This document shows, one piece after another, positions 54,408 through 64,000 of a stretch of DNA of 64,000 nt; the first letter of the stretch is position 1; the number at the start of each line of letters is the position of its first letter. The translations under genes were made by a program, and so were the position numbers. The notes below the pieces were generated by a model, which ran no database searches, was not told the origin of the DNA, and was given only the letters and a program-made list of their open reading frames with translations. The DNA is taken from assembly GCF_024713945.1 (NCBI RefSeq), contig NC_134677.1:9066001-9130000 (forward strand), in the 5' to 3' direction. Origin of the DNA: Dermatophagoides farinae. Its lineage: Eukaryota > Arthropoda > Arachnida > Sarcoptiformes > Pyroglyphidae.

Positions 54408-54706
54408 ATTTTTAGGATAACTTATGAACAACTTTATTCAGAATTGAAACCAAACATTACATCGATGCAACAAACACATTATTTTCACTCACTTGTAAGA
54501 TAAATAAAGCTGAATTTAATTTAATTCATGGACTGTTTCAAAGTCCAAAAAAATCACTTGGATTCAAAAATAAATACAGCACAACCTGTATCCACTCAAT
54601 TGGTACAATTTTGTCAAAATTGCCGATTCTCATTATTTCTCGTTAATTTTTATGTTTATTTTTTTGAAATTAAATTCATGCCAAATTGAGTATATTATAT
54701 TATATC
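54408..54706. promoter_or_regulatory. short shared 5' region of ADI1 and TAF5
   Basis: 299 bp between two divergent start codons, so both promoters and 5' UTRs must fit here. It is AT-rich with no obvious TATA position that I would assert. The bidirectional promoter is inferred from layout. Confidence 0.5.
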
Positions 54707-57050
54707 ATGGCCTGTAAAGTAGTTGATGACGATACCATACAGAAGATTGTATCAAATTATATTAAACATCGAAATTATAAGGTAATGATTTTTTTGTCGG
54801 GTTTTTTTTGAAAGATTCATTTAATGATTTTTCCAAAGGCAAATTCAAGAGTGAATGACAATCATCATTCATTGACTGATCAGCAATCAGAGGAAAATGG
54901 CACCGAAACAACGTTACGTGATGATAATGTTTTACCGGCTAAAGATTGGTTTCTAGAAGGTGCACTTTCAGCATTTCAAAGCATTCGAAATGTTGCCACA
55001 TTGCGTTTGAAAGAAGAAGATTTTGTCAAAGAAGTTGAGGTAGCATTTCGAAAATTTGTTGAATTCATCAACAATATTCGTTTGACACAAATTGAAGAAA
55101 ATCTGAAAACATCATCTACATCGTCGTCGTCGTCGTGGAATCAAAAGCGAATGCCACAACAACATGGTGAAGAGTTGTGGATGACCTGTTTTCCATTGTT
55201 TGTTCACATATTTATTCAACTTTTTGAATGTGGTCATGTTGCAAACGGTAAATTTAATCATTACCATCATGCTTAGTGATTATTGATTATTGATTAGTGA
55301 TTATTGATTTTTACATGTTTAGCACAAAATTTTTTCATCGAACATTATCAAAGATTTACGAAAAAATCGAATCATGTACAATTCCTGAGTTCGATGCAAT
55401 CATCGCTCAACAACAATTCATTGAATTCTGCATTACAAAATTTTAAAAATTTTAAATGTCGTATCATGATTACAGAGCAAAGTTTCAACTTGCTCACACA
55501 ATTTTTAAAGGTATTTTCTGTTTCGATTTTCTTGTTATTATCATTATTACGAATTACGAATTCATTTCTTTTCTAGCATGAACAACATCTGTCCATATTA
55601 CAAACATTCAATTCTTGTCTGGATTTTCGTGTCATGACACAAGAGGAATATAGCAATCAACAAACATATCAAGGTGTGTCGGCTCAAAATGATTCGGTTC
55701 ATCAGGATGACATCCTAGCGGAAAATTTAGCCAATCCAAATAATTCGGAAGAAATGAATGAAATTCTAAACATTATAAAGTCCGTCAGAGATATGGATGA
55801 TGAAGAAAACGATGACGACAACAATGAACCATCGGATTTAAATTATCCAACACAAGCATATCAAACAACTGTATGTCTATGTAGAATGCAATCGGCAAAT
55901 ACAAGTTCGGTTGCCATATCGAAAAATCTTGCCAAAATCGTAGCAGGCACAGAAAATTCCGAGATATTATTATGGGATTGTGATCTAACCGATGAACTTG
56001 AATATTTTTCCTCTCGTCTCTATCGACATTGGAAACGTGTACCGGTTCGGCAAATCACATCTGAGGTGGATTTTAAATTTATTAATCCAAAAACATGCGA
56101 CGATAAATCAGTCACAGATGATGATGATGATGATGACGATGATGATGAGAAGGAATGACTTTAAGAATCAAGTAAATCCAATCATCTTTCGTGGTCATTC
56201 TAATACCGTCTATGAAATGTCATTCCTGTTTGATTCGAATCTATTGCTATCCTGTTCTAGTGATACAACCATTCGAGCATGGGATGTTAATTCTAGCTCA
56301 TGTTTGGCTGTCTATAAAGGACATGCTTCTGCTATTTGGACGATTGATTCAAACGATTCCGGATGTTTTATTTCAGGTGGTCGAGACGGCATCGCACACA
56401 TGTGGGACATTGAACGTACCGTACCAATGCGGATATATTCCGGTCATTTAATGGATATCAATCAAATCAAATTCCATCCGAATTGCAATTATTTAGCCAC
56501 TGCATCTGCGGATAAAACAATCATTCTTTGGGACGTGAATCAAGTCCGACAAGTTCGAATGTTTTGTGGTCATACGGCATCGGTTAATGCGATACGATTC
56601 TCGTCGTGTGGAAAATATCTAGCCTCAGCTTCTGAAGATGGATCCGTAAAAATCTGGGACATTTCACAGGGTCGTTGTATTGCCGAAATGCTCGATCATC
56701 AAGATGATATTCGGTGTATAACGTTTGGTCCAAATGATCATCTACTTGCATCATGTGGAATCGGATCATCTGCCGTTCATATTTGGGAAAATTCAATCGC
56801 TTGCGCCAAATCTCAACAATTGGTTCCTTTCATTGCCATAGATGTGAATAGCAGCAACAGCAGCAGCAATGGAAATGGAAGAGAAAATGAATCAGAATCG
56901 ATGACTACAAATATAAATACAAGTCAAAATTGTCTAATGCAATTACAATTCATTCGTCATAATGTTTTGTTGGCATTTTCCAAAAAAAAATTGGATCCAA
57001 ATAATGTTTTTGAAACAAAGTTTATGAATAACTCTCGGTTGGATTTTTGA
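54707..57050 (+). CDS. TAF5: TFIID subunit TAF5 (LisH, NTD2 and WD40 repeats), with one frame break
   Basis: Scaffold subunit of general transcription factor TFIID. Exons: 54707-54781, 54839-55247, 55323-55510 and 55577-57050. The LisH motif spans the first exon (DDTIQKIVSNYIKHRNY). The TAF5 NTD2 helical domain follows (FVKEVEVAFRKFVEFI, ELWMTCFPLFVHIFI, ITEQSFNLLTQFLK, LDFRVMTQEEY), then an acidic linker and a C-terminal beta-propeller. Six or more WD repeats are visible, for example FRGHSNTVYEMSF, YSGHLMDINQIKFHP, TASADKTIILWD and SASEDGSVKIWD. The linker frame ends at TGA 56156-56158 in the DDDDEKE region, and the WD frame is +1 relative to it. No GT-AG intron repairs this. One extra base or two missing bases in the GAT repeat would explain it, giving about 715 residues. 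Confidence 0.88.
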
Positions 57051-57138
57051 GTTATTTTATCATCATCAGTAAAATTCATGTTGAAAAGTTCCAATCATCC
57101 ATCCAATCATTAATTAATGTTTTTTTTCTGAAGAAAAA

Positions 57139-58541
57139 ATGGGCAAAGTTTTCCTAACCGAAAGTAATCGTCGAATGATCCGAGTTTTATTACATTATCG
57201 TCACATGTTTTTGTATTTTATGAAACATTATCCTAGTGAGTTTGATGATTTCAAAGTGAATGTTGAATATTGTGAAAAATGGTTCGAAAAAATTACAACC
57301 ACCACTGCTGAGAAAACAAATCGATTGAACAAATTGATTGTTGAATTGATCCAACAAACTGAATCGTCTTATGGCTCGCATCAAAAATTGATTATGATTA
57401 ATATGGATATGGATGGAAAAATTGATCAACAATTGTCCAATTCAAAAAGCAATGATGGCAGTAAAAAAACAATGAAAAAACGTAAACAAACGACAGATTC
57501 TTCTGCCACTTTGGCAAGCAAAAAACAATGTCGCCGAGATTCAGAGAAAAAGAAAACCGTTAAAAAAAGAAAAGCTAAATCGTCAAAGCAAGCGGAAAAC
57601 GATCTATAAACGATCGCATCCGATGATTCAGAAGTGGATTTCGGTTTATCATTGAAATACATCTGTTCGTATGGATGTCGATATCGTAGTACATCAAAGG
57701 ATAAAGTTAACAAACATGAACAAATTGTACATAATGGTAAACAACATAAATGTTTGCAGAAAAATTGTACTGAACAATTTCAATTCATCTTTGATTTGCA
57801 AAAACATTTGAAACAATTTCATAAAATTTTCCAATGTTCAAATGAAAAATGTGCATTATTATTCCAAGACGAGTATGTGTATTATGACTGTTTTTACATT
57901 TTTTTCATTTTTTTTCATTTTTATTCATCCATTCATTCACACACAGGAATAAACTGAATCGACATATGAGGATGGAACATGTAGATGAATATCTGACATG
58001 CAAATCATGCAATAAAAAATTTCGAAACGCTGAAGCCATAAGGAAACACAACTATCTATTACATGATACTGGTGATTATCGTTGCGATCATGAGGGATGT
58101 GATTTTTCCACTACATATCGCCATGAATTATTCACACATAGACAATCGAAACATAAGCGTAAAAAATGTCAATTCACTGGCTGTGATCGTTATGTATCGT
58201 TCACTTATTACCCAATACATTTGCGTTTACATCAAAACATTCGTTCCTATCAATGTTCGTGGCCAGATTGCGGAAAAACATTTGTCGATAATAGTTCCTT
58301 GAAGAATCATGTTCGTGTACATTTAAATTTTAAACGTTTCCGTTGTAAATGGCCCGATTGTAGTTATGCTTGCGAACAGAAATCCAATCTGATCACACAC
58401 ATACGTATTCGACATTTTAAGCTACCACATACGAAAAAACGTCAATTGGAATTGAATATTTCGATGGATTCATTTCCCAATCCAAATGAATTTGTTGAAG
58501 CGATTAATGAAGATATTTCTGTCAATACACCAACAATGTAG
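57139..58541 (+). CDS. C2H2 zinc-finger protein (eight fingers), with an in-frame stop before the fingers
   Basis: The N-terminal part (from MGKVFLTESNRRMIR) is a helical region of unknown family, then a Lys-rich, nuclear-signal-like stretch (KKRKQ, KKKTVKKRKAKSSK). A TAA at 57607-57609 interrupts the frame. The same frame then continues DSEVDFGLSLKYIC into eight C2H2 fingers, several of C-x4-C type (HKCLQKNCTEQF, YQCSWPDCGKTF, FRCKWPDCSYAC), as in TFIIIA- or HINFP-like proteins. A clear intron splits finger 3 (57873-57946, GTATGT...ACACAG). No ATG opens the finger part, so it is unlikely to be a separate gene. A 150 bp intron, 57482-57631 (donor GTAAAC, phase 1), would remove the stop. Otherwise it is readthrough, an error or a pseudogene. 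Spacing from TAF5 is 88 bp. It probably binds DNA; the target is unknown. Confidence 0.65.
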
Positions 58542-58841
58542 ATAATTGATTTTTTCAAATTTAATTTATAATAATTGATTGATTATTATGGATTAATTAA
58601 ATAAATTTTTTGAAAACTCGAATTTGATTCTCATATGATTCACACAATAAACACATATGAAATATAATGGCATACAATCGTTTTTAGATGGCGCCATCAT
58701 TGATTCGAAATAATTGTCAAGTTCGATTCGATATATTTGATGAAATGTTGAAATGCTACACATTGTTTCATCATCATCTCATCTATCTAAAATAATACAT
58801 GTCAATAATCAATAAATGGCAAACAATCTACTAGTTTCATT

Positions 58842-59166
58842 TTATTTTTTTAAGAAATTGTGAATTTGGTCATTATTGTTTTGAATTTCTAAATTAAATT
58901 TATTAACCAAGTAGCAAATGGTCCTGGTTTTCAATCTTTGATTTTTTACTTTGAATTGGTATTGTTGACGTGAATAATAATTTAATAAAGTTTCGTAAAT
59001 GGTGGTTAAATCATGAACAACTTGGTTTGGAAAACTAAAAACTTTCAAAGCTAATTCAATATGCAGAAAAGTGTTTGAGAATACCATTGAATGCAATAAA
59101 ATAAAATGATTACTATGGATGGATTTCGAAAAATGGCAAAGTTCTTCAAGTGTCCGAAAAGTTTTG
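58842..59166 (-). pseudogene. orphan 3'-terminal exon of an unknown gene, cut off by rDNA
   Basis: From an acceptor (AAATTGCAG) at 59167-59168, the minus strand is open for 107 codons: KTFRTLEELCHFSKSIHS, then HFILLHSMVFSNTF, KVFSFPNQVVHDLTTIYE, ending QIHNFLKK and stop, with AATAAA just past it. The helical, non-repetitive composition looks like real protein. By eye it faintly recalls the central helical part of nucleolar Nepro-type proteins, but this is weak. Upstream on this strand is rDNA spacer, so 5' exons are missing. It may be a truncated gene, or have its 5' part further away if the rDNA join is an assembly artefact. Confidence 0.4.
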
Positions 59167-59189
59167 CTGCAATTTATTCATGTTAAAAG

Positions 59190-60240
59190 AACGTAAAACT
59201 GTGCAAGGATTTTCCTGACTTGAAAACGAACGCGCATGTCTACAATGTAATAAAACTCATGTATCCTTACGCGAATGGATCACTGTAACCTGCCTTTTTT
59301 TACTTTGATATGTGTGTATCTTTCTCGTATCATTGGATTTTGCTACTTCTCTCAACTTTTTTACGAATAAATATATACTGCTACTAAATATCCCGTGTTT
59401 CGTAGTTGATGCAATGCTCATTTTACTTATACTATGAATCGTGGTCAAGGTTTGATATATTTGTGGCGAGACGATCGTTCGAAAGAAATCGACGATTTGA
59501 CAAAGTTGATACAAGCGAGGATTGTAACTCGTTAGCGCTGTGTCAGTGCTGCAGTTGCAATTTGAGTTTTCGGCTTGGCAAAGCGCTTTCTCCATTTTGA
59601 CGCTTGCCTTATCACAGTAGTACCCTTAACCGGAGAAATCGTGGTGTCTCACACATTCAAATTGGTTAACGCGCTTCATAGCGTGGGGCTTGAGCGAGAA
59701 GCTTCGGTTTTTCGCTTGAGTCTTGGCGTTTGAGGTTCTGATCCCATATTCTAATGGCATTAATATGGTATTAGATCTCAAATCAGCGCCGTGCATTTCT
59801 GGGTCTCCCCTTAATTTTTAAGGTATGGACTGAAATGCTCAACTGCTGAAGATTCCCGTCAACTTGGAGCTGCTCAATGGTCGCATATCGGATTCGTGGT
59901 TACGTGGTCGTTTTGGATGGATCCAGAACTTGGCTTGTTTTCGCTTTTCGTGCTTAAATGTACGGATTAAATAGTGGAACAGCCAGTCGTTCATTGCAAC
60001 AAGCTGATGAAGATCGACGAAAATGCCTGAAATCGAAAGATTACGGGTTTTGATCGTACTTTGTACGATTTGTGGCATGATCAATGTGTGCTAAGCTTTC
60101 CACCTAAACAGTGATGTGCGAAGCAATCGTCATGTCGTGTTGTTATTGCAACAACACAAGCAATGTTTGACAGCTGAGTATTCTGGTTAATTGTCACCAA
60201 CAATTACCTGAATATGAAGCAAGTCTATAACATTTGCTGC
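59190..60240 (+). other. rDNA spacer and 5' external transcribed spacer
   Basis: Sharp rise in GC from about 59190 and loss of the CAT/GAT microsatellites, continuing without a break into 18S. It should contain the end of the intergenic spacer, the RNA polymerase I start and the 5' ETS. The start site cannot be placed without relatives. ORFs at 59257-59600 and 59839-60084 are treated as chance. No sub-repeats were evident in the part present. Confidence 0.7.
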
Positions 60241-61373
60241 TACCTGGTTGATCCTGCCAGTAGTCATATGCTTGTCTCAAAGATTAAGCCATGCATGTCT
60301 AAGTACATACCGTATTAAGGTGAAACCGCGAATGGCTCATTAAATCAGTTATGATTCATTGGATGTTGACCAATTACATGGATAACTGTGGTAATTCTAG
60401 AGCTAATACATGCCGAAAAACTTCATCCTCGTGGTGGAGTGCATTTATTAGACCAAGACCAAAGGTGGCAACACCTTACGGTGGTGACTCTGGATAACTG
60501 CAGCTGACCGCATGGCCTCGTGCCGGCGGCATATCCTTCGAGTGTCTGCCTTATCAACTTTCGATGGTAGGTTATGTGCCTACCATGGTTGTAACGGGTA
60601 ACGGGGAATCAGGGTTCGATTCCGGAGAGGGAGCCTGAGAGACGGCTACCACATCCAAGGAAGGCAGCAGGCGCGCAAATTACCCACTCTCAGAACGAGG
60701 AGGTAGTGACGAAAAATAACAATACGGGCTTCGCTTATGCGTTCTCGTAATTGGAATGAGTACAGTTTAAATCCTTTAACGAGGATCAATTGGAGGGCAA
60801 GTCTGGTGCCAGCAGCCGCGGTAATTCCAGCTCCAATAGCGTATATTAAAGTTGTTGTGGTTAAAAAGCTCGTAGTTGGATCTCAGCTCATGCATGGTGG
60901 TCCACTTGACGGTGGTTACTGTCATGCTGAGCAGAATATCGCATTGTCCCACGGTATTCTTCATTGAGTGTCGTGGGCGATCGATACGTTTACTTTGAAA
61001 AAATTAGAGTGCTCAAAGCAGGCATCAATCGCCTGAATACTGTTGCATGGAATAATGGAATAGGACCTTGGTTCTGTTCTGTTGGTCTTCGGAATCGAGG
61101 TAATGATTAAGAGGGACGGACGGGGACATTAGTACTGCGGCGATAGAGGTGAAATTCTTGGACCGCCGCATGACTAACTAAAGCGAAAGCATTTGTCAAG
61201 AACGTTTTCATTAATCAAGAACGAAAGTTAGAGGTTCGAAGGCGATCAGATACCGCCCTAGTTCTAACCATAAACGATGCCAACCAGCAATCAGCCAGAG
61301 TTTATTGTATGACTCGGCTGGCGGCTTCCGGGAAACCAAAGTTTTTCGGTTCCAGGGGAAGTATGGTTGCAAA

Positions 61374-61422
<49 letters not shown>

Positions 61423-61866
61423 GCGGCTTAATTTGACTCAACACGGGAAAACTCACCCGGTCCGGACACTGGAAGGATTGACAGATTAAGAGCTCTTTCT
61501 TGATTCAGTGGGTGGTGGTGCATGGCCGTTCTTAGTTGGTGGAGCGATTTGTCTGGTTAATTCCGATAACGAACGAGACTCTAGCCTACTAAATAGTGTT
61601 GAACACCCGTTGTGTTGTTCGAACGCTTCTTAGAGGGACAAACGGCGTTTCAGCCGTATGAAAAAGAGCAATAACAGGTCTGTGATGCCCTTAGATGTCC
61701 GGGGCCGCACGCGCGCTACACTGAAAAAATCAGCGTGCATGTGTCTACCTACTTCGAAAGAAGCGGGAAACCGAGTGAAACTTTTTCGTGATTGGGATTG
61801 GGGATTGTAATTGTTGTCCATGAACGAGGAATTCCCAGTAAGCACAAGTCATCAGCTTGTGTTGAT

Positions 61867-61916
<50 letters not shown>

Positions 61917-61997
61917 TTTTAGTGAGGTCTTCGGACAGGCCAACGTAGCCATCCTCGTGGTGGCCATGTTCGGCCGGAAAGATGACCAAACTTGAAC

Positions 61998-62058
<61 letters not shown>
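60241..62058 (+). rRNA. 18S small-subunit ribosomal RNA
   Basis: Starts with the universal TACCTGGTTGATCCTGCCAG and ends with GGAAGGATCATTA; 1818 nt, a normal animal length. Universal blocks are in place: GCCAGCAGCCGCGGTAAT near 60808, the AAACTTAAAGGAATTGACGG block near 61377, GTACACACCGCCCGTCG near 61881, and GTCGTAACAAGGTTTCCGTAG near 62015. The variable helices have an arthropod look. No internal break or intron seen. Confidence 0.98.
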
Positions 62059-62523
62059 TCGGTGTTTTTTTGAACAATAAAACACTTGATTCTCAATTTG
62101 AACGATGTGTTGCCCGTTATCACAAACGGATCGACTGACTTGTGTTGCGATTGGTGGTGTCATTGAAAGTTCTGAAGTTGAAACTTGGCTTTTATTATAT
62201 CTGGGTGACATGGAAAAAAGCATTAGTTGGACTTCTTTAAAGCAATGGAACTTGACACTTACCGATGTACAACTTTGTTGGCGATTCTCCTTGCTATCTG
62301 TTGGTGCCTATTCTACGGTTCCTGTTTATCCTCGGGATGAACGTGGATGTAGTGTGTCGCTTGTAATGAGTGCCGCTAGGTTTAAATACCAGATTCGAGC
62401 ATAATTCGATTGCTGGAGCCACAGATACAAGGCATTTTCTTTTTCATTTCAAAACAACATTGAGCCAGTATCATTGAAACAATTGAATTGTGATTCTGCA
62501 AATGAATCGCAAGAAAGCAAAAA
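62059..62523 (+). other. internal transcribed spacer 1
   Basis: About 465 nt between the 18S 3' end and the 5.8S start. Not conserved. The 99-codon ORF across 62105-62404 is treated as chance. Confidence 0.9.
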
Positions 62524-62682
62524 TTACTACTGCCAGTGGTGGATCACTCGGCTCGCTGGTCGAGGAAGAACGTAGCTAGCTACGTTAATCGGTGTGAAAT
62601 GCAGGACACTCTGATCACTCGACATTCGAACGCACATTGCAGCCATTGGATATCCGATGGCTTCGTTTGTCTGAGCGTCGTT
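62524..62682 (+). rRNA. 5.8S ribosomal RNA
   Basis: About 159 nt. The hallmark GGTGGATCACTCGGCTC begins near 62537, followed by GAAGAACGTAGCTAGCTACG, TGAAATGCAGGACAC, CATTCGAACGCACATTGC, and the end TGTCTGAGCGTCG. Ends are placed within a few nucleotides by comparison with the general animal pattern. Confidence 0.95.
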
Positions 62683-62914
62683 ATCGAAATTTGACAAACC
62701 AAAATGAAATAAATCTGTATCGTCGCGATTCATTTCGGTGTCGTGAGATTATTTCTAAACATTTCGAATGCTGACTCCTTTGGTGATTATTTGATGGCTT
62801 TGTAGCACATTCATCACTAAAAGGGTATTTAGCGTTTCCAGCTAAACAACCCAGAATGTGTGCCATGTATGATTACCATCATGGATCAATATTCAAATTA
62901 CAATTGTCTATATT
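62683..62914 (+). other. internal transcribed spacer 2
   Basis: About 232 nt between 5.8S and 28S, useful as a species marker. Short ORFs here are chance. Confidence 0.9.
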
Positions 62915-64000
62915 CGACCTCAGATCAAGCGAGACTACCCGCTGAATTTAAGCATATAACTAAGCGGAGGAAAAGAAACCAAATGGGATTCCCTGAGTAA
63001 CGGCGAGCGAAAGGGGAAAAGTCCAGCGCCAAGTCTTGACGTTCAGGCGTTCAAGAGATGCGGCGTTAATGTGTTGGTGCATCATGAATTGTCGTATGTT
63101 TCAAGTTCCTTTGACAGGGACATCCGGAGCGGGTGCTAGGCCCATAGAGACGAACGACTGATTCATGCAAACCGATGCATTCTAGAGTCAGGTTGCTTGA
63201 GAGTGCAGCTTAAAGTCGGTGGTAGACTCCATCCAAGACTAAATATGACAGCGAGACCGATAGCAAACAAGTACCGTGAGGGAAAGTTGCAAAGCACTTT
63301 GAAGAGAGAGTTAAACAGTACGTGAAACCACTGGAAGGCAAACAGATGGAACCACGAAGTTTGCGCTTCGGTCGATTCAATCAACGCTTGCAGCCAACGA
63401 CGACGGAAATGGATCTTTTCGGAGATTGTTCCTTTGTTTTTTGGGCCGCAAGCTTTGGTGCATTTCGTGCCGAGGATGCTAAGCCACGTTCGATCAGATG
63501 ATTGGGACGGCCGTAAGATTGGGCTGGAGAAAGGTTCCCGTCAAGTCTTTGATTTGACGGCGTTATAGTCTCTGGCCGGAACCGTCGCCTAATGAACTGA
63601 TTGATAAAAGTTCTCCTTCGGGAGTATATAAACTGCGTTTGCCTGTGATTGCTAATTGATGTTTCGAGACCGGTCTTTACGTGTCTTTGGATGCGAAAAG
63701 CCGTTTCAACAATGTCAATTAGTTGTTGCTTGCATTGCGTGGTGTATAACTGTGGCGCGAGTAGGTCGGTTTCCATTTGACCCGTCTTGAAACACGGACC
63801 AAGGAGCCTATCATATACGCAAGTCGCTCGGTCTTGTACAGGCCAGAGAGGCGAAATGAAAGTAAAGCTACGAGATTTCGGTCGCAGTAGCGGCTCGCCT
63901 ACTTTGTTTATTGGCAATCAGGCGAAGCTGGAGCGTATACGATGGTACCCGAAAGATGGTGAACTATGCCTGGGCAAGACGAAGCCAGAGGAAACTCTGG
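62915..64000 (+). rRNA. 28S large-subunit ribosomal RNA, 5' part (runs off the window)
   Basis: Starts near CGACCTCAGATCAAGCGAGA, followed by the universal CCCGCTGAATTTAAGCATA and AAGCGGAGGAAAAGAAACCA. Continues through the D1-D2 region (GTACCGTGAGGGAAAGTTGC near 63270) to the window edge. Only about the first 1.1 kb is present. No insertion element (R1/R2 type) lies in this part; their usual sites are further downstream. Confidence 0.97.

Noticed and set aside
55992-56190. Treating the WD40 part as a separate gene with a start near 55992
   Set aside because: The supposed start is TTG inside the TAF5 linker read in the wrong frame. NTD2 and WD40 domains together are the normal TAF5 architecture.
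59257-59600. Overlapping ORFs of 112 and 64 codons in the rDNA spacer
   Set aside because: Opposite-strand pair in GC-richer spacer DNA. No start context, splice signals or protein-like motifs that outweigh the rDNA setting.
60737-63917. Several ORFs of 60-178 codons in the rDNA, including 63381-63917
   Set aside because: They lie inside 18S, ITS and 28S, where stop codons are rare because of higher GC. The rRNA identity is certain.

Overview
This is an AT-rich animal nuclear window with spliced genes. Introns are GT-AG and often only 50-90 bp, although two are several kb long. Poly-Asn, poly-His and poly-Ser tracts are encoded by trinucleotide repeats, and microsatellites of CAT/GAT, CA/TG, GA and AAC types are everywhere. 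The last 4 kb are part of a nuclear ribosomal DNA unit. Base composition, repeat style, intron size and the arthropod-like rRNA suggest a mite, most likely an astigmatid of the house-dust-mite type. That assignment is inference, because no species-level search was possible.

Layout. Positions 1-18.2k appear to hold one large minus-strand gene for a signal-bearing, low-complexity Ser/Asn/Gln/Pro-rich protein, with a 10.6 kb intron. Positions 18.2k-33.0k are gene-poor, with repeats, one uncertain ORF and a small GC-rich islet. From 33k to 59k the genes are dense: a membrane-anchored acid-lipase-like hydrolase (+), a small membrane protein (-), 14-3-3 zeta with two interchangeable copies of one exon (-), a long 5' region of that gene, MRTO4 (+), a secreted Crumbs/Eyes-shut-like EGF-laminin G protein (-), NAA40 (-), a novel single-pass membrane protein (+), acireductone dioxygenase (-), TAF5 (+), an 8-finger C2H2 protein (+) and the 3' end of an unknown minus-strand gene. 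At about 59.17-59.2k the sequence switches to rDNA: spacer/5' ETS, 18S, ITS1, 5.8S, ITS2 and the first 1.1 kb of 28S.

The dense block is rich in housekeeping functions: ribosome assembly (MRTO4), N-terminal acetylation of histones H4/H2A (NAA40), methionine salvage (ADI1), TFIID (TAF5) and phosphoserine signalling (14-3-3). ADI1 and TAF5 are head to head, 299 bp apart. MRTO4 and the EGF-laminin G gene converge with only 200 bp between their stop codons. TAF5 and the zinc-finger gene are in tandem, 88 bp apart.

Three reading-frame breaks (6.2-6.34k, about 56.15k, and an in-frame stop at 57607) fall in otherwise good coding sequence. They may be assembly errors, unrecognised splicing or recoding. 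The most notable observations are the mutually exclusive 14-3-3 exons, the rDNA junction that abuts an orphan 3' exon, and the reading-frame breaks. No convincing mobile element, tRNA, CRISPR array or telomeric repeat was seen.
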